Below, piece after piece: positions 1 through 10,293 of a stretch of DNA of 64,000 bases; positions within the stretch are counted from its first letter, which is position 1; every line of letters starts with the position of its first letter. Origin of the DNA: Hyposmocoma kahamanoa (Eukaryota > Arthropoda > Insecta > Lepidoptera > Cosmopterigidae). The translations under genes were made by a program, and so were the position numbers. The DNA lies in the NCBI RefSeq assembly GCF_003589595.1, contig NW_020653945.1, positions 5,238,956 through 5,302,955 on the forward strand. The letters are read 5' to 3'. Below the pieces are notes generated by a model, which ran no database searches, was not told the DNA's origin, and was given only the letters and a program-made list of their open reading frames with translations.

Positions 1-304
1 TTAATTCAAGCTATTGCCTCACACACTCTGCGTAATATATCCTGTAGAATACCGACAAGTATTTCACGGAGGTATTCAAGGCTTCGTCTATACTAATTCT
101 GAGTCACCTATAAGCCTTTTGCCACGCTTGTCGATTGAATCCAAGGCGGTCAGTTGGTATGTAGCAAGGCTTTTGGTATGTACAATAAAAGCAACTGTCC
201 CGATGTGAAGCAACGTCTCATCATGGAAAGGATGCCAAGCTTTTTGGCTGCATTTTTCGCCATGGATTCTATGTATCTATCGAAGTTCGCGAATGTTGAC
301 ACGA
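1..304 (-). mobile_element. LINE fragment, family 1 RT C-terminal part
   Basis: Read on the minus strand, this encodes FDRYIESMAKNAAKKLGILS and then frameshifted remains of the region after the reverse transcriptase core. It matches the same part of the longer family 1 copy at 39953-41443 (RYIESTAKNAARKLGILS). The frame is broken and the window edge cuts it at base 1. It is a dead retrotransposon fragment. Confidence 0.75.
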
Positions 305-757
305 TCACACGATAATGTATATCATCATCATCCACAGTCTGATTTCACCCAGTGCTTCAGGTAGGACTTCCGAAATTTGTGCCTATACATCACGGTCCTG
401 TACTAACCGCATCCATTGACGCCCCGCGAACTATGTCGTAGACCCACCTTGCAACTGGGCGCCTGACGTTTCTTTTGCCCATCCTCGGCCATCAATCAGT
501 CACCGTCTTGCTCCATCGGTCATCACCTCGCCTTACTATGTGTCGCCCAACGCCCAACTCCATTTGAGTTCCATGACTCGAGTTCCAGCATCCTGAACTT
601 TCGTCCGTCGTCGGACCTCAATATTCGGAACTCGGTCTACAAGGCTCATGCCGAGCATTCCGAGCCGAGTTCTCTGTGTAACTCGCAACATGTATACAGT
701 CTCCTGCGTGAGCGTCCATGCTTCGGCACCAAACGTGATGGTGGGCAGAACACATTG
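305..757 (-). mobile_element. RTE-like LINE 3' fragment
   Basis: The segment starts with a CATCATCATC run, as lepidopteran RTE-type LINE tails do when read in reverse. It continues with GC-rich former coding sequence that has no open frame. The similarity is by pattern to common lepidopteran RTE 3' ends, including the piece at 63200-63360. It abuts the family 1 fragment directly. Confidence 0.45.
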
Positions 758-925
758 ATTAAAACTTGATCACGCGATATGACAGGAATATAAGGCGGTG
801 GCGCGATCCGTGCACTTTCATTTATTCATTCATTTATTATACCGACAACCAAACAGATAACAATCACATTACATTGATAAGAATAAATATGGTATTACAA
901 CGCACTGTACCAGAATGTAAAACTA

Positions 926-1155
926 CATACGACGAACAAGTTGTGCGCGTGGTGGTAAATGATCACTCAGAACTATAAATCGCAAATATTTGAGGGAATT
1001 ACTGCCACTAAGCCCGTCACCGAGACATAAGTTGACAAGTCCCATGTGCCTATAATTTCCAGCACCCCCTTCAAAACCGGAACACAGTAACGATCATATA
1101 ATTAGTAATTCCCTGGACGAACTCTTTCACGAGGAGCTCTACTGCTACGCCTGGT
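926..1155 (-). repeat. SINE-like family A copy
   Basis: Contains the family A landmarks in reverse: ACGAACAAGTTGTGCGCG, the TTTGAGG...CCCGTCACC core, ACATAAGTTGACAAGTCCC and ACTCTTTCACGAGGAGCTC. About 15 copies of this unit occur in the window. It has lost its A-rich end. Confidence 0.75.
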
Positions 1156-1159
1156 TTCA

Positions 1160-1345
1160 AACTAAGCAATTCCCTGTATTATAGGCAGCATTCCAACGGA
1201 ATGGGGCACTATCCAGAACACTTAGACCAGAACCAATTTCGAAAAGTTCATTTTCCAAACTGGTCCAACCAGAAATCGTCCCCGGGAAGATCATTCTGCG
1301 CCCGCAGTGCAAACCATAGGGCCATTAAGGCTGTCGTTTTTCATG
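1160..1345 (-). repeat. SINE family C copy
   Basis: Reverse-strand copy of the family whose tail reads GTGCCCCAGAATGAATTCC in the plus copy at 10040-10245. Here it appears as GGAATGGGGCACTATCCAG, followed by the ATTTTCCAAACTGGTCC core. It is fused directly to the family A copy on its left. Confidence 0.6.
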
Positions 1346-2059
1346 TCAAATACAATTTTTCCATATTATTTAATACAGACCTAACGGCAAATAATACATG
1401 TCTGGTGCCAAGTAACATATAAGTATGTACATTTCTTAAATCTATTTTGTCTGCTTTCCAAATATTATTGTTCAATTTTACATTAGCTCCCTTTACCCAG
1501 TCACTCTATTGGTGTGATCAGGAGCATACAGGATAGCGCGCGGGAATGCCTGTACGCGTAATCGTGCGCAATTACCTATGTCTTTACACGCGCGTTCAAT
1601 CGCGTACGATTGTTGTATCACGCGCGATAGAGTATCTGTGTAAAGCCCGCCATTACGTCACTTTATTATGAAGGGCACACATTGTACATTTGATGGACGC
1701 TACAGTGCTATTTTTAGTATAATAAAACAAGCATTTTACAAGCCTTTCTCTCTACAATAAAAACAAAAGCTGTAAAAGTATCTAACTGGTGTTTTCACTC
1801 TGCGGCGAACGTTAAGAGATTCTTGTAGCCAAGAGAAAATAAATACATATTTTGTACGGTTTTGCTCAGGAAAAAGCGTTTTCTTGTTTCATATGAAATA
1901 TTACAGTTATGATATAGTTAATTTAAATATTGTTTTCCGAGTAATATTTTAAGTTGCACAATGTGCTACGTACGATAGCAGTACGTTTTTATTTTCACAA
2001 TCATTGGCACATCCAAAGACCTTTTTGTTGCTTACCAACTTACCAATGACGTAAGTGTA
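1346..2059. other. No gene; CpG-rich inverted repeat at 1513-1660
   Basis: AT-rich sequence with a CpG-dense island at 1513-1660. In the island, AATCGTGCGCAATT is matched in inverted orientation by AATCGCGTACGATT. This could be a small MITE, but no clear terminal repeats were resolved. No coding sequence is seen. Confidence 0.35.
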
Positions 2060-2513
2060 AGAGTGTTGTCACACGGACGCTGCCGATGCTCTCTCCGATT
2101 CGTCTCCTGACCCCTTTACCGATACGCACGTATATCGTCCCTGCGCGCCGCCGCCGTTTCAACACGCACATCTAGTTCTAATTTATATGCATTAAAACGC
2201 AGCGTCACAACTCAGGGACACAACGCCAAAACGTCGCTTTATGAAGTGTTGCAAATTATTAGTTCGTAATAGTTTTTTTTAAAGAATATACGATTATCTC
2301 TGCAATATGCAGTTGAAATTTATTTATTAAATTGAATGAAGAAGTATAATCAATGTTTTTAAAGCCTCTATGGGGCAGTTTATTATTTTATCATGTCATG
2401 CTACGTATTCCATTCGAGAATTGTTTTTTGTTTATACATTTGAAGTGTTTGGTTGAAGGCAAATTAATAAAGTACGTATCTTTGTTCGCAGACGTTCACA
2501 TCAGTGATTCGAC
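2060..2513 (+). promoter_or_regulatory. Candidate 5' region of the arrestin-like gene
   Basis: A GC/CpG-rich stretch (2070-2215) lies about 300 bp upstream of the first ATG, against an AT-rich background. Two readings are possible near the ATG. TCAGTG at 2501 fits an arthropod initiator, with an AATTAATAAA box about 33 bases upstream, but the leader would be only about 13 bases. Alternatively, TTTGTTCGCAG ending at 2491 fits a splice acceptor, which would put transcription start in an upstream noncoding exon. The sequence alone does not decide. Confidence 0.25.
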
Positions 2514-2545
2514 ATGACGACAGACAACGCACTGAATTCTCAACG
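2514..2545 (+). CDS. Arrestin-like gene, coding exon 1 (start)
   Basis: Encodes MTTDNALNSQ plus the first two bases of an Arg codon, then a GTAAGT donor at 2546. It is chosen as the start because it joins in phase to exon 2 and gives R-VFKKSSPNNK. The length and end match the short N-terminal leaders of beta-arrestins, where a few residues precede VFKK. No alternative in-frame ATG exists in exon 2 before the conserved block. The short length makes this the least certain N-terminal piece. Confidence 0.6.
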
Positions 2546-3165
2546 GTAAGTTTTAATTTAAAAGTTGTAATTTGATTGTAACTTGAGTACACCATGAAAG
2601 GTTTTGGTGAGACTAAATCAAAGAAGGCACAATGTTTTTTCTTCTTCTTTTTAATACTTGTTTCAAGTCGATTAGATATAAACAAACTTTTTTTATTTCT
2701 ATCAATTTTCCTCTGTGGCTGACAGTTGTCGACATTATAAAAACATTGCAAGCAACATAAATACCCTAAATTGGTTTCCGGCACTCGATTACCGCTGCCG
2801 CGATACGCTCGCTCGGCTCGTGCGGCTGGTTCATAACTTTACCAAGGAAGACAGTAGGTCAAATTTTTTCGGAGACGTTTGACCACAGAGTCAAAGTGGT
2901 AATAACAAAAAAATGTTCACTTACATCTAATACACTCGAAAGTAGAATTAAAAGTAACTTCTAAAAAAATTTAAAAATATATCCAAGTTTTCTGCGCTGG
3001 CCTCAGTCTTATGATGGTAAAGCGGCAGATATAAAAACCATATTTGTGTGGCAAAAACGAGCGACTCGTTCTGTGTATCATTTAGGTCCTCAGTTAAGTT
3101 AAGTTAAGTTTAAGAGACTTGTATCATGGTTGTGGCATCACAGTACATTTACTCAAATAATAGGG
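2546..3165. other. Intron 1, 5' part: no gene
   Basis: AT-rich intron sequence with a short (TTAAG)n run near 3095-3115. The 106-residue reverse open frame here is low-complexity, with a Lys run, and looks non-coding. Confidence 0.5.
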
Positions 3166-4320
3166 GTTAAAGTATGAAATTGCCGATTTGTACTGAAAAT
3201 CTAAATTGTTTATTTTTTAAATTTTTAACAAATTTATTTAATCAAAATAGTTGCCATTATTATCTATACATTGCTGCCATCTAATGGGAAGGTTATTAAT
3301 GCCTTTGCGATAGAACTCCGACGATCTAGACTGCACAAACTGTGTGAAAGCATTTTGTACTGCCTCCTGGGAAGAAAACTTCTTGTCACGTAGATAATTG
3401 TCCAAATCACGAAAAAAATGGTAGTCCGTTGGAGCAAGGTCTGGTGAATACGGAGGATGACGAATGGTTTCTAACTGCAGTTCCTGAAGGGTCAAAATGG
3501 TTTCTCGTGCTGTGTGAGGTCTCGCGTTGTCGTGTAGCAATAATGGTGAAGATCGATTCATGAGTCGGGGCTGTTTTACTGCTAGTTTTGTCAACATGGT
3601 TCGGAGTTCGGCACAATAGGCATCTTCCGTTATTGCTTGACCAGATCGTAGAAAACTATAGTGAATAACACCATGCTGAGACCACCAAACAGTTACCATT
3701 ACCTTTTTATTGGTAAGTTTTGCTTTAGGACACTGTTGTGGCATTTGACCTGGGGTCAGCCATTGCATTTTTCTTTTCCGGTTATCATAAAGAATCCACT
3801 TTTCATCACATGTTACAATTCGATCCAATATTCCTTTATTTCTGTACCGGTTCAACAAGGCAACACAAGTTTCAACACGCGTTTCTTTCTGCAGATCAGT
3901 AAAATCATGAGGCACCCATTTTTCGTATTTTTTTATTTTATTGATTTGACGCAAGTGAGTCAATATTGTGGGTAAGGTAACGTTAAACCATGCCGCTAAT
4001 TCCTGGGTAGTTTGACTAGGATCGGCTTCCACTATCTCTCTTAATTCATCGTTATTCACCTTGTGTGTTGTGTGGCTCGTTCTTTAAGTCGAAATTTCCG
4101 TCACGAAAGCGTTTAAACCAAAATCGCACGGTGCGTTCATTAGTAGACCCCTCTCCAAACGCAGCATTGATATTGCGGGCTGTTTCTGCCGCGTTAGTTC
4201 CGCGTCGGAACTCGTATTCAAAAATCACTCGAATTTTCGCAGTATCCATCTTTCTTGTCTAAATTGAATAACAAAAACAATTGAAAGTCGATATTCAAAT
4301 GTTTCAAATTTAAAAAAAAA
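3166..4320 (-). mobile_element. Mariner-family DNA transposon
   Basis: About 1.15 kb covering a nearly complete mariner transposase. The left flank TATGAAATTGCCGATTT and the reversed right flank TTTGAATATCGACTTT are only loosely similar, so the terminal repeats are diverged and the ends are approximate. It sits in intron 1 opposite to the gene. It belongs to a different lineage from the mariner at 60966-62259. Confidence 0.8.
3238..4249 (-). pseudogene. Mariner transposase, one frameshift
   Basis: Two abutting reverse frames cover the whole protein. 4249-4052 has the N-terminal helix-turn-helix region (MDTAKIRVIFEYEFRRG, TVRFWFKRFRDGNFD). 4059-3238 has the rest, from NNDELREIVEADPSQTT through VPHDFTDLQK and CDEKWILYDN to HDNARPHTA and SPDLAPTDYHFF. 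The three catalytic acidic positions are present: D in CDEKW, D in HDN, and D in APTD with exactly 34 residues between the last two (DD34D). The frames meet in the linker after LKNEP, where a small indel breaks the protein. Otherwise about 337 residues are open, so the copy is fairly young or the family is recent. Confidence 0.85.
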
Positions 4321-4519
4321 AAATCACAGAAACCATTTGAAATTTATTGTATATTTTTTATATTTTGTTTTTGTTATATTTTTATTGCATGCAGTAAAAA
4401 TATATATAATTTCAATAAGAAAGATAGATATCCATAATATGAACTATTTCGTTTAACTAAGGTAAACGATTCTATTATGGGTAACTGTACATATATGTTT
4501 TTACAATAAGATTCCAGAG
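4321..4519. other. Intron 1: AT-rich, no gene
   Basis: AT-rich sequence with A and T runs and no recognisable feature. Confidence 0.4.
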
Positions 4520-4790
4520 CATACATTAAGATTATTCTTTCCTAAGTCCAAAATTACATCAAAAGTATTTCAATTGAAAAGCCATATTACAAAATTGAAG
4601 ACTTCGTGTTAGATAAAGATGTATGGAAAGACAACACAAATATGATTCAAAGTGTATTTATTCCATAGTATTTAAGTTTATTTGAAGAGCGCAATCGCTA
4701 TAGTTTCAGTTTGTTGTTCTCAAGGAAATTAAGCGCGTTTTCAAGTGTAAAAATTGTACTTATGGAATAAATGATTATTTAACTTTACTT
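4520..4790 (+). mobile_element. LINE 3' end (YYKIEDF family)
   Basis: A short plus-strand frame reads YYKIEDFVLDKDVWKD, resembling the C-terminal end of CR1/L2/Jockey-type LINE ORF2. A 3' UTR follows, ending in TATGGAATAAATGATTATT. The same 3' UTR occurs in opposite orientation at 8138-8360. Confidence 0.6.
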
Positions 4791-5865
4791 GACTTGATAT
4801 TATTAAAATAGAATTAAATTACTTGCTACTCCGCGAACCCAGTGAACGCCCAAGAAGTGAAAGTAGACCAAAGGGTCGAAACACAAAACTGCGAGTCAGC
4901 GCTATGCGCAACGCAGACACTGCGACGAGAATTAATTGCTGCGATGCGATTTCTTGCGGCAAGACATCAAATAAACACGGTCTAAAAGTTAAATCGTGCA
5001 AAATAGCTAGACTAATGTTGAATATTTATTCATGGATTTATTGTAACGTCTTCTTAATTTTCAAAGTATATCAAATTTCAAGTCAGTCGGACAAATAGAA
5101 ATTACATAAATATTCATTTTACGGCAGAGATCCCTGCCCTAAGGAAAGAATTGATTATCTGTAAACAGCTAAACTACTAAACTAACTAACTAGACACACT
5201 AAACAAACTAACTAAAGATGTTTAACAACGTCGCTAAGAACCATCTCGTATAAATTAGCCTTTAAATGAATAGAACCTCTTTGCCGTATAGACAGTTACA
5301 CAGGTAAAAGCTTCAAATGTATAATTTCCTACTGTTTCCAACAGTGGTTAAAAATATCACGTAAAACCACAGAATAAGTATACGTACATATTAAAAATTA
5401 ATTATATTTTAGAAATGCTGTTAAGATTTCCCGTAATTACTTAAAGAGAAGTGGCGAATGCCCTTTCGAAAGATATAAGAATAATACATTTAAGGGTACG
5501 ATGTCGTGTCAAGATGTCAATTAGTAGAGGCCACTGAGGCAATCAATTAGGTGACAATTAGATCTCGCAAACAGTTGATTGGCCTAATTGTTCGCAATAC
5601 TATTCATTATATGGCCTTGTTACCCAAATTTCTGAGTTATCCATGCTTCTAATCATAATTCTAATATTCTAAATAAGTATTGTAAATGGTAAATATATAT
5701 GTTTATTTACAAAATGCAACTAGAGTCCTTGGTCATTCTTCTAAGGAGAATCTGCTTTACGAATGAGCAGTAGAGTTTATATTACAATTTTACCTACCTG
5801 AGAAATAAATATTATTTGACTAGATTTTGATTTCGATACCTATCTATGACAAGGAATTAAAATAT
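4791..5865. other. Intron 1: no gene recognised
   Basis: Includes a CpG-containing stretch near 4830-4990, open in both directions for 60-90 codons with no recognisable protein, and a degenerate (AACT)n tract at about 5170-5215. The rest is AT-rich. Confidence 0.4.
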
Positions 5866-6120
5866 AGTCTCAGTACAGAGTATTAAAAAATCCTCCTCCT
5901 TAAAAGTTTGCGGAATAGATGATGTGTCTATTAGCCATGTTTTATTAAAATTGGTCTCCGGAAAGTGCGCGAAACCGGAGGGGACCCCTAGTTTGCCACA
6001 CTTAGAGGTGGGATGTTTTCTTCAAATTCAAATGGCATCAACGCGGTATCCTCTTTCCAACAAAAGAAGAATCATCAAAATCGGTTCACCAATTACTCGA
6101 GTTATCGCGTAACATACATA
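5866..6120. repeat. Interspersed repeat, CTCAGTACAGAGTA family
   Basis: Shares CTCAGTACAGAGTA(T/C)TAAAAAA at its left with the element at 18320-18662. It also shares TTTCCAACAAAA-GAATCAT, GATTCAC..AT(T/A)AC and GTTATCGCGTAACATACAT at its right. This copy lacks the terminal GAAGTCAGTTAAAAA arm. Confidence 0.6.
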
Positions 6121-6139
6121 CATGCCGTATATTAAAAAA

Positions 6140-6418
6140 GCAGTGGTAACCCAATTATTTGACTTACCGTCTCTCAAACAGAGGCCGTGCATTCGAATCC
6201 GGGCTCGCACTTCTGAGTTTAATTTGAAATTTGCCGTGAGCTTTTCGATGAAGGACAACATCGTGATGAAACCTGCACGTCGAAGACGGTTCTTAACCCT
6301 CAGAAAAGGTGTGAAGTCCCCAACCTGCATTGGGCCAGGGTGGCGGACCTACACGCGCCAGGAAGAAGAACCGTGCTCAGCAGTGGGACATTAGTATGGG
6401 TTGATGATGATGAGTTAT
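6140..6418 (+). repeat. tRNA-derived SINE, family D
   Basis: Contains a tRNA B-box-like ATTCGAATCCGGG and a body with GTGAAGTCCCCAACC. It ends CAGTGGGACATTAGTATGGG and TGATGATGATGAG, a tail style common in lepidopteran SINEs. A second copy lies at 14085-14403. The 90-100 codon open frames on both strands here are chance readings of the SINE. Confidence 0.75.
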
Positions 6419-6639
6419 ACAGTTACTTATGCAGGGTGTAACGAAAAGTACGTACGTACTTCAGCTGGAGATCGTACTCCAAACAACAAAAAACTTTGGA
6501 GAATAACTTTCAATTCACGTCAAAATATTTTCATGCCCCATAAAAGTTTTTGATTCCAAACTTTTTTATAGACGCAAATATTTTTCCAAGAATTTCAATT
6601 TATTATTTTAAAACTTAAAAAAAAACATATATGTAAGCT

Positions 6640-6985
6640 ACACGCCTGTCTATAACAGTTACAGTACTAAAAAAATATTGAATATCAATTCAATAAAAAT
6701 TTGTGTAGTGTATAGCAACATCTCTCGCCAGGACTGGTAGCTGTAAAGGTACTAACTGGGTGATAAATCTTTCATAGATTTCGCATAGATGGCGCTACGA
6801 CTAAAAAGTCGTTGAAAAACCAAATACAAAGACACGACGCAAGCACATAGAAAAATTCGTGTGGTCCGTTGGTTCGATCCGTGGCTTAGTTGGTATAGCG
6901 TCTGGCATGATAAGCTAGAAGACGTCGGTTCGAATCCGGCCGGATTGAAGGAATTTTTTCTGAGTGTTCGATCTTTGTATTAATA
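6640..6985 (+). repeat. tRNA-like SINE, family E
   Basis: Contains a tRNA-like block, GTGGCTTAGTTGGTATAGCG then GGTTCGAATCCGGCCGG, followed by TTTTTCTGAGTGTTCGATC. About 190 bp upstream of the block are shared with the copy at 45410-45685, including CATCTCTCGCCAGGAC and GATGGCGCTACGAC. The tRNA block lacks a complete cloverleaf, so it is a SINE and not a tRNA gene. Confidence 0.7.
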
Positions 6986-7228
6986 ATTATAGTTACAGTA
7001 CTACTCAGAGCTTTAAATTGCAAAGATCTGAGGGGCACTGCCACTGCGCCCGTCACCCTGAGACGTAAGTTGACAAGTCCCATGTGCCTGTAATTTCGCC
7101 AGCACCCTTACCCCTCAAAACCAGAACACAGTAATGCTGACATTACTGCTTGGCGGCAGAAATAGGTAAGGTAACAGTACTACCCTGGACGAACTCTTTC
7201 ACAAGGACTAACTACTCTACTGCGACTA
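6986..7228 (-). repeat. SINE-like family A copy
   Basis: Reverse-strand copy carrying CAGAGCTTTAAATTGCAAAG, GACGTAAGTTGACAAGTCCC and TGCTTGGCGGCAGAAATAGG, and ending in the reversed 5' motif CTCTTTCACAAGGA. It forms an inverted pair with the plus copy at 7866-8137. Confidence 0.8.
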
Positions 7229-7725
7229 AAAATATAATAATAAATATAATAGTAAGGAAGTATCTCAATCTAGCGCATGAGATCACCGATATGTGGATTG
7301 TGGCTTCCATTTTTAGATCGCATCCCATTCTTACTACATCACATATGTTTGCTCTGATCCCAAAGTAAAAAGCTAAAGCACTAGTGTTATGGAAATTGGA
7401 AACAACGACGTTGCCATAATTGTTTTGTCTGCAAACGGGTTAATTCCAGGCAAGCTCGGTAGCAGAATAAGGCGGTTTGGGTTTCTATAGCGTGTCGCTT
7501 CCAACACAAATGCAGAAGGCCGTCCTTTTTTTTTTTTGCTCGATACGGCACGTATTGTTCGCCGGTTCTTGAACCTGAGTCCCTGACCCCAGTCGACTAT
7601 GCTATTGCCGAGGAATACCGCCTCTCGCATTTAAAAATTCAAAATTTTTCTTTTAGGTCATGGAAGAGGCGAGAATCTAAAATATATATCAAAAATAATA
7701 ATGCCATACCACCATAGCAATTAAC
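7229..7725. other. Intron 1: no gene recognised
   Basis: Unique-looking sequence with a T10 run near 7530. The 85-codon reverse open frame at 7373-7630 matches nothing I recognise. Confidence 0.35.
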
Positions 7726-7855
7726 TGTCTCCATGGTCGAACGGTTACCACGCTGGACTGCCACGCAGAGGTCCTGGGTTCGATTCCTAGGCCGGGAAAA
7801 ATATGTGTCTACATTTATTTCTCTCGAGAGTTTGAATGCAAATTTAGCTTATATG
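7726..7855 (+). repeat. tRNA-derived SINE, family B
   Basis: Has an A-box-like TGGTCGAACGG and B box GGTTCGATTCC, then ATTTATTTCTCTCGAGAGTTTGAATG. The 3' half, with the GTGTGTGTCC motif, is missing in this copy. Confidence 0.75.
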
Positions 7856-7865
7856 TAACTTAGTA

Positions 7866-8137
7866 TCAGTAGAGCTCCTTGTGAAAGAGTTCGCCCAGAG
7901 AAATGCCACTGCACCTATTTCTGCCGTAACAGTAATGTAAGCATTACGGTGTTCCAGTTTTAAAGGGTAATGGTGAAATTACAGGCACATGGGTCTTCTC
8001 AACCTATGTTTCAGTATAGCGGGGGCAGTGGCGGCCCCAAAAAAATCTTTGCGATTTAAAGCTCTCAGTGGCACTGCAACTGATATGGATAGGCGTGTTA
8101 CTTACCACCAGGCGCGCGCTTGTCCGTCCCGTCACAA
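7866..8137 (+). repeat. SINE-like family A copy
   Basis: Plus-strand copy from GTAGAGCTCCTTGTGAAAG to CGTCCCGTCAC, with the usual GGTGAAATTACAGGCACATG and TTTAAAGCTCTCAGTGGCAC in between. It is joined directly to a LINE 3' end on its right. Confidence 0.8.
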
Positions 8138-8360
8138 AGTCAAAGATTATTTATTCCATAGGTAAAATAAATTTACACTTGAAATCGTCACATTTAAGCC
8201 ACTGCTCGTTCACTACGCTAACCTCCCTGAGAAGAACGAGCAAGAAACTCTAGGGATTGCTCTTTTCAAATAAACTTAAATGCTATGGAGTACACTTTGA
8301 ATCAAATTTGTGTGGATTCTGGAGCCGTGTCGTCTTTCCATACATCTTTATCTAACACGT
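8138..8360 (-). mobile_element. LINE 3' end, reverse copy
   Basis: Reverse complement of the 3' UTR at 4520-4790. It reads ATTATTTATTCCATAGGTA at its left and continues to ATACATCTTTATCTAACACG at its right. The two copies lie in opposite orientation in the same intron. Confidence 0.65.
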
Positions 8361-8401
8361 GAGTTACGTAGTTTTTAAACTTAGGAAATGATAAACTTAA
8401 T

Positions 8402-8492
8402 ATTGTGGTTGTATACGTCACAAAAATTGTGGTTGTCTACGTGTGTGTCCATGGCACCCGCGATACAGGGTTTCCCTACGGCGGGGCTATGA
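8402..8492 (+). repeat. SINE family B, 3' fragment
   Basis: Contains TTGTGGTTGTCTACGTGTGT, GCACCCGCGATACAGGGTTT and GGCGGGGCTATGAG, the tail half of family B. Confidence 0.7.
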
Positions 8493-8493
8493 G

Positions 8494-8672
8494 TTCCGGT
8501 TCCGGTTTTGAAGAATAAGGGTGCTGGTGAATATACTTGCGTTTTAAAGAGCTGAATGGCACTTCCGTTATGGACACCTGTCCATAACGGTTGCAGTTAC
8601 ACACCTGTGTAGCTTACCATCGGTCTCACGACTTGTTCGTCCCGTCATTTGATATTATAAAAAAAAAAGTTA
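8494..8672 (+). repeat. SINE-like family A, partial
   Basis: Begins GTTCCGGTTTTGAAGAATAA and ends GACTTGTTCGTCCCGTCATT then GATATTATAAAAAAAAAAG, showing the A-rich 3' tail. It lacks the 5' third and part of the core. Confidence 0.75.
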
Positions 8673-8751
8673 CAGTAATACGCATTATCTGAAATGATAC
8701 TCTGTGATTTGACATCGAATATTTTACTTTATTTATCCATTTTCTTTGCAG

Positions 8752-8916
8752 GGTGTTCAAAAAATCTTCGCCAAACAACAAGCTCACCCTGTATCTGGCT
8801 TCAAGAGATCTAGTGGTGGAGAACGGATGCATCGACAAGATTCAAGGAGTTCTCCACGTGGACCCGGAGTATTTGGAGAATAAAAAGTTGTTTGGACAAG
8901 TCACTCTTACGTTCAG
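8752..8916 (+). CDS. Arrestin-like gene, coding exon 2
   Basis: Acceptor TTTCTTTGCAG at 8751; donor CAG-GTTAGT at 8917. The exon completes Arg and encodes VFKKSSPNNKLTLYLASRD through VDPEYLENKKLFGQVTLTF plus two bases. VFKK-SPN-KLTxYL-RD is the signature opening of arrestins. The adjacent lysines match the phosphate-sensing pair of beta-arrestins (Lys10/Lys11), and the Arg of SRD matches the conserved RD. Compared with visual arrestins, the middle (LVVENGCIDKIQGVLHV) is diverged. Arrestins bind phosphorylated receptors in the cytosol; the receptor partner of this protein is unknown. Confidence 0.9.
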
Positions 8917-8944
8917 GTTAGTTATTGATACTACAAAAACATAA

Positions 8945-9045
8945 TTAGCAGATACGTGAAATAAGCATCATTGCCATTAAACAAAGTCGCATTAAAAATA
9001 ACTATCGTACAATTCTACTATTAAAATCAAATCTAATGAAAACAT
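8945..9045. other. Intron 2 start
   Basis: Ordinary AT-rich intron sequence. Confidence 0.4.
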
Positions 9046-9372
9046 TTTTTTTTCTTTATTTATTAGAGAGTTTATTCTTAATGAGTGCCACCCCCAAGGT
9101 ATCATAGCACCACTCAAACACACTACCTACAAATCAATACATAAATACTAATAATTATCTACATTTTATGCATTTTTGTACCATGCGGTACAGCGCTCTG
9201 GCGACTTTAGATGTAGGGTTGACCAGTATGCTGTTACACATACCCACACTTAGTATTGGCGAGTTCAATTTGATGCCCAGCTGAAGCCTCTCAATCTCGC
9301 CCCGGACACACTCCATGAGGACGTGGTATATACACATCCTCTATCTTCTTACAAATAGAGCAGTTGGGAGAC
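9046..9372 (-). mobile_element. LINE ORF2 C-terminal fragment with 3' tail
   Basis: Reverse strand encodes CSICKKIED and, in another frame, YHVLMECVRGEIERLQL and VGMCNSILVNPTSKVARALY. The C-x2-C...H-x4-C spacing is the zinc knuckle at the end of many insect LINE ORF2 proteins, here broken by a frameshift. The run of T at 9048-9056 is the reversed A-rich tail. Confidence 0.7.
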
Positions 9373-10039
9373 ATTGTCAATAAAAAACTGATACTGGCCA
9401 CTACCGTGATGTGTTTGGTGTGTATTCCTTTTTCAAAATTAGTGACACTCCTTTGTATATTACGTTTCGCTGTGTATGGACAACATGCCGGAAGAAAAAA
9501 GCAAAAAGTTTAAAAATGAACAAATACTCTTTCAATTACCCTTTCTAGCAAATGAAATGTTTATATTTCCATTGCAAAAGTGTTGAAAAAGAAGTAGCTA
9601 TGATCGTCTTTTATTTCATAGTTATTTGTTTTTTCAACCGCCTCTCCTATATTTACCATTCGCTGAAAAGAACTTTATTTATTTACACTAAAGTAACAAT
9701 TTACATCGTCAATAGTTCCATGTATTACCTATGTAGATCTACGTATTTCGACTAGCTCCAATAAAACTACCACTGAACAGTAAATGTAACTTAAAGGTAT
9801 AATCATATTGTCAAGATGGTACACGTATTATATGAAAATATTCCAGTTTGACATTTAGATAGGGGAATGGTACACATGAAAAGAAAAATTAATATAATAC
9901 TCCAGTTTTTTCCAATAAGTGTTTCCGTGGCCGAAAGAAATTGTTCATCCGAATGCGAGTATACTATTGGTTTAATTTAATAATAAATAGTACACTGATA
10001 AAATCTAAAATTAAAGTGTCACATTATTGGCCTTTTTTG
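9373..10039. other. Intron 2: no gene recognised
   Basis: AT-rich sequence. The open frame 9552-9755 is low complexity (Tyr/Phe/Ile-rich) and is likely chance. Confidence 0.4.
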
Positions 10040-10245
10040 ACGACCTCGGCGGCCCAACGGTTTGCACCGTGGACACTGGGCGAGGATGTCCCAATTTCGA
10101 TTCCCAATGGGACCAATTTGGGAAATGAACTTTTCTATATTGATTATGATCTGGGTGTTCTGGAAAGTGCCCCAGAATGAATTCCGTTGCTCTGATACTC
10201 TTAGTACAGGTCATTCCCTAGTGTGAAACCAGGCATTGGTGTGAC
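10040..10245 (+). repeat. SINE family C copy
   Basis: tRNA-like head with GGCCCAACGGTTTGCACC and TTTCGATTCCCAATGGG, followed by TGGGTGTTCTGGAAAGTG and CCAGAATGAATTCCGTTGC. Ends near CCAGGCATTGG. It is the clearest copy of the family. Confidence 0.7.
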
Positions 10246-10293
10246 TGTCTGAGATATTGTTATTATATTTGGCAGTGCAACATTTGTCTGCAA

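Noticed and set aside
6884..6950. Possible tRNA gene (also at 45584-45650)
   Set aside because: A- and B-box-like blocks are present, but the arms do not pair into a full cloverleaf and the block is part of a longer duplicated repeat; a SINE head.
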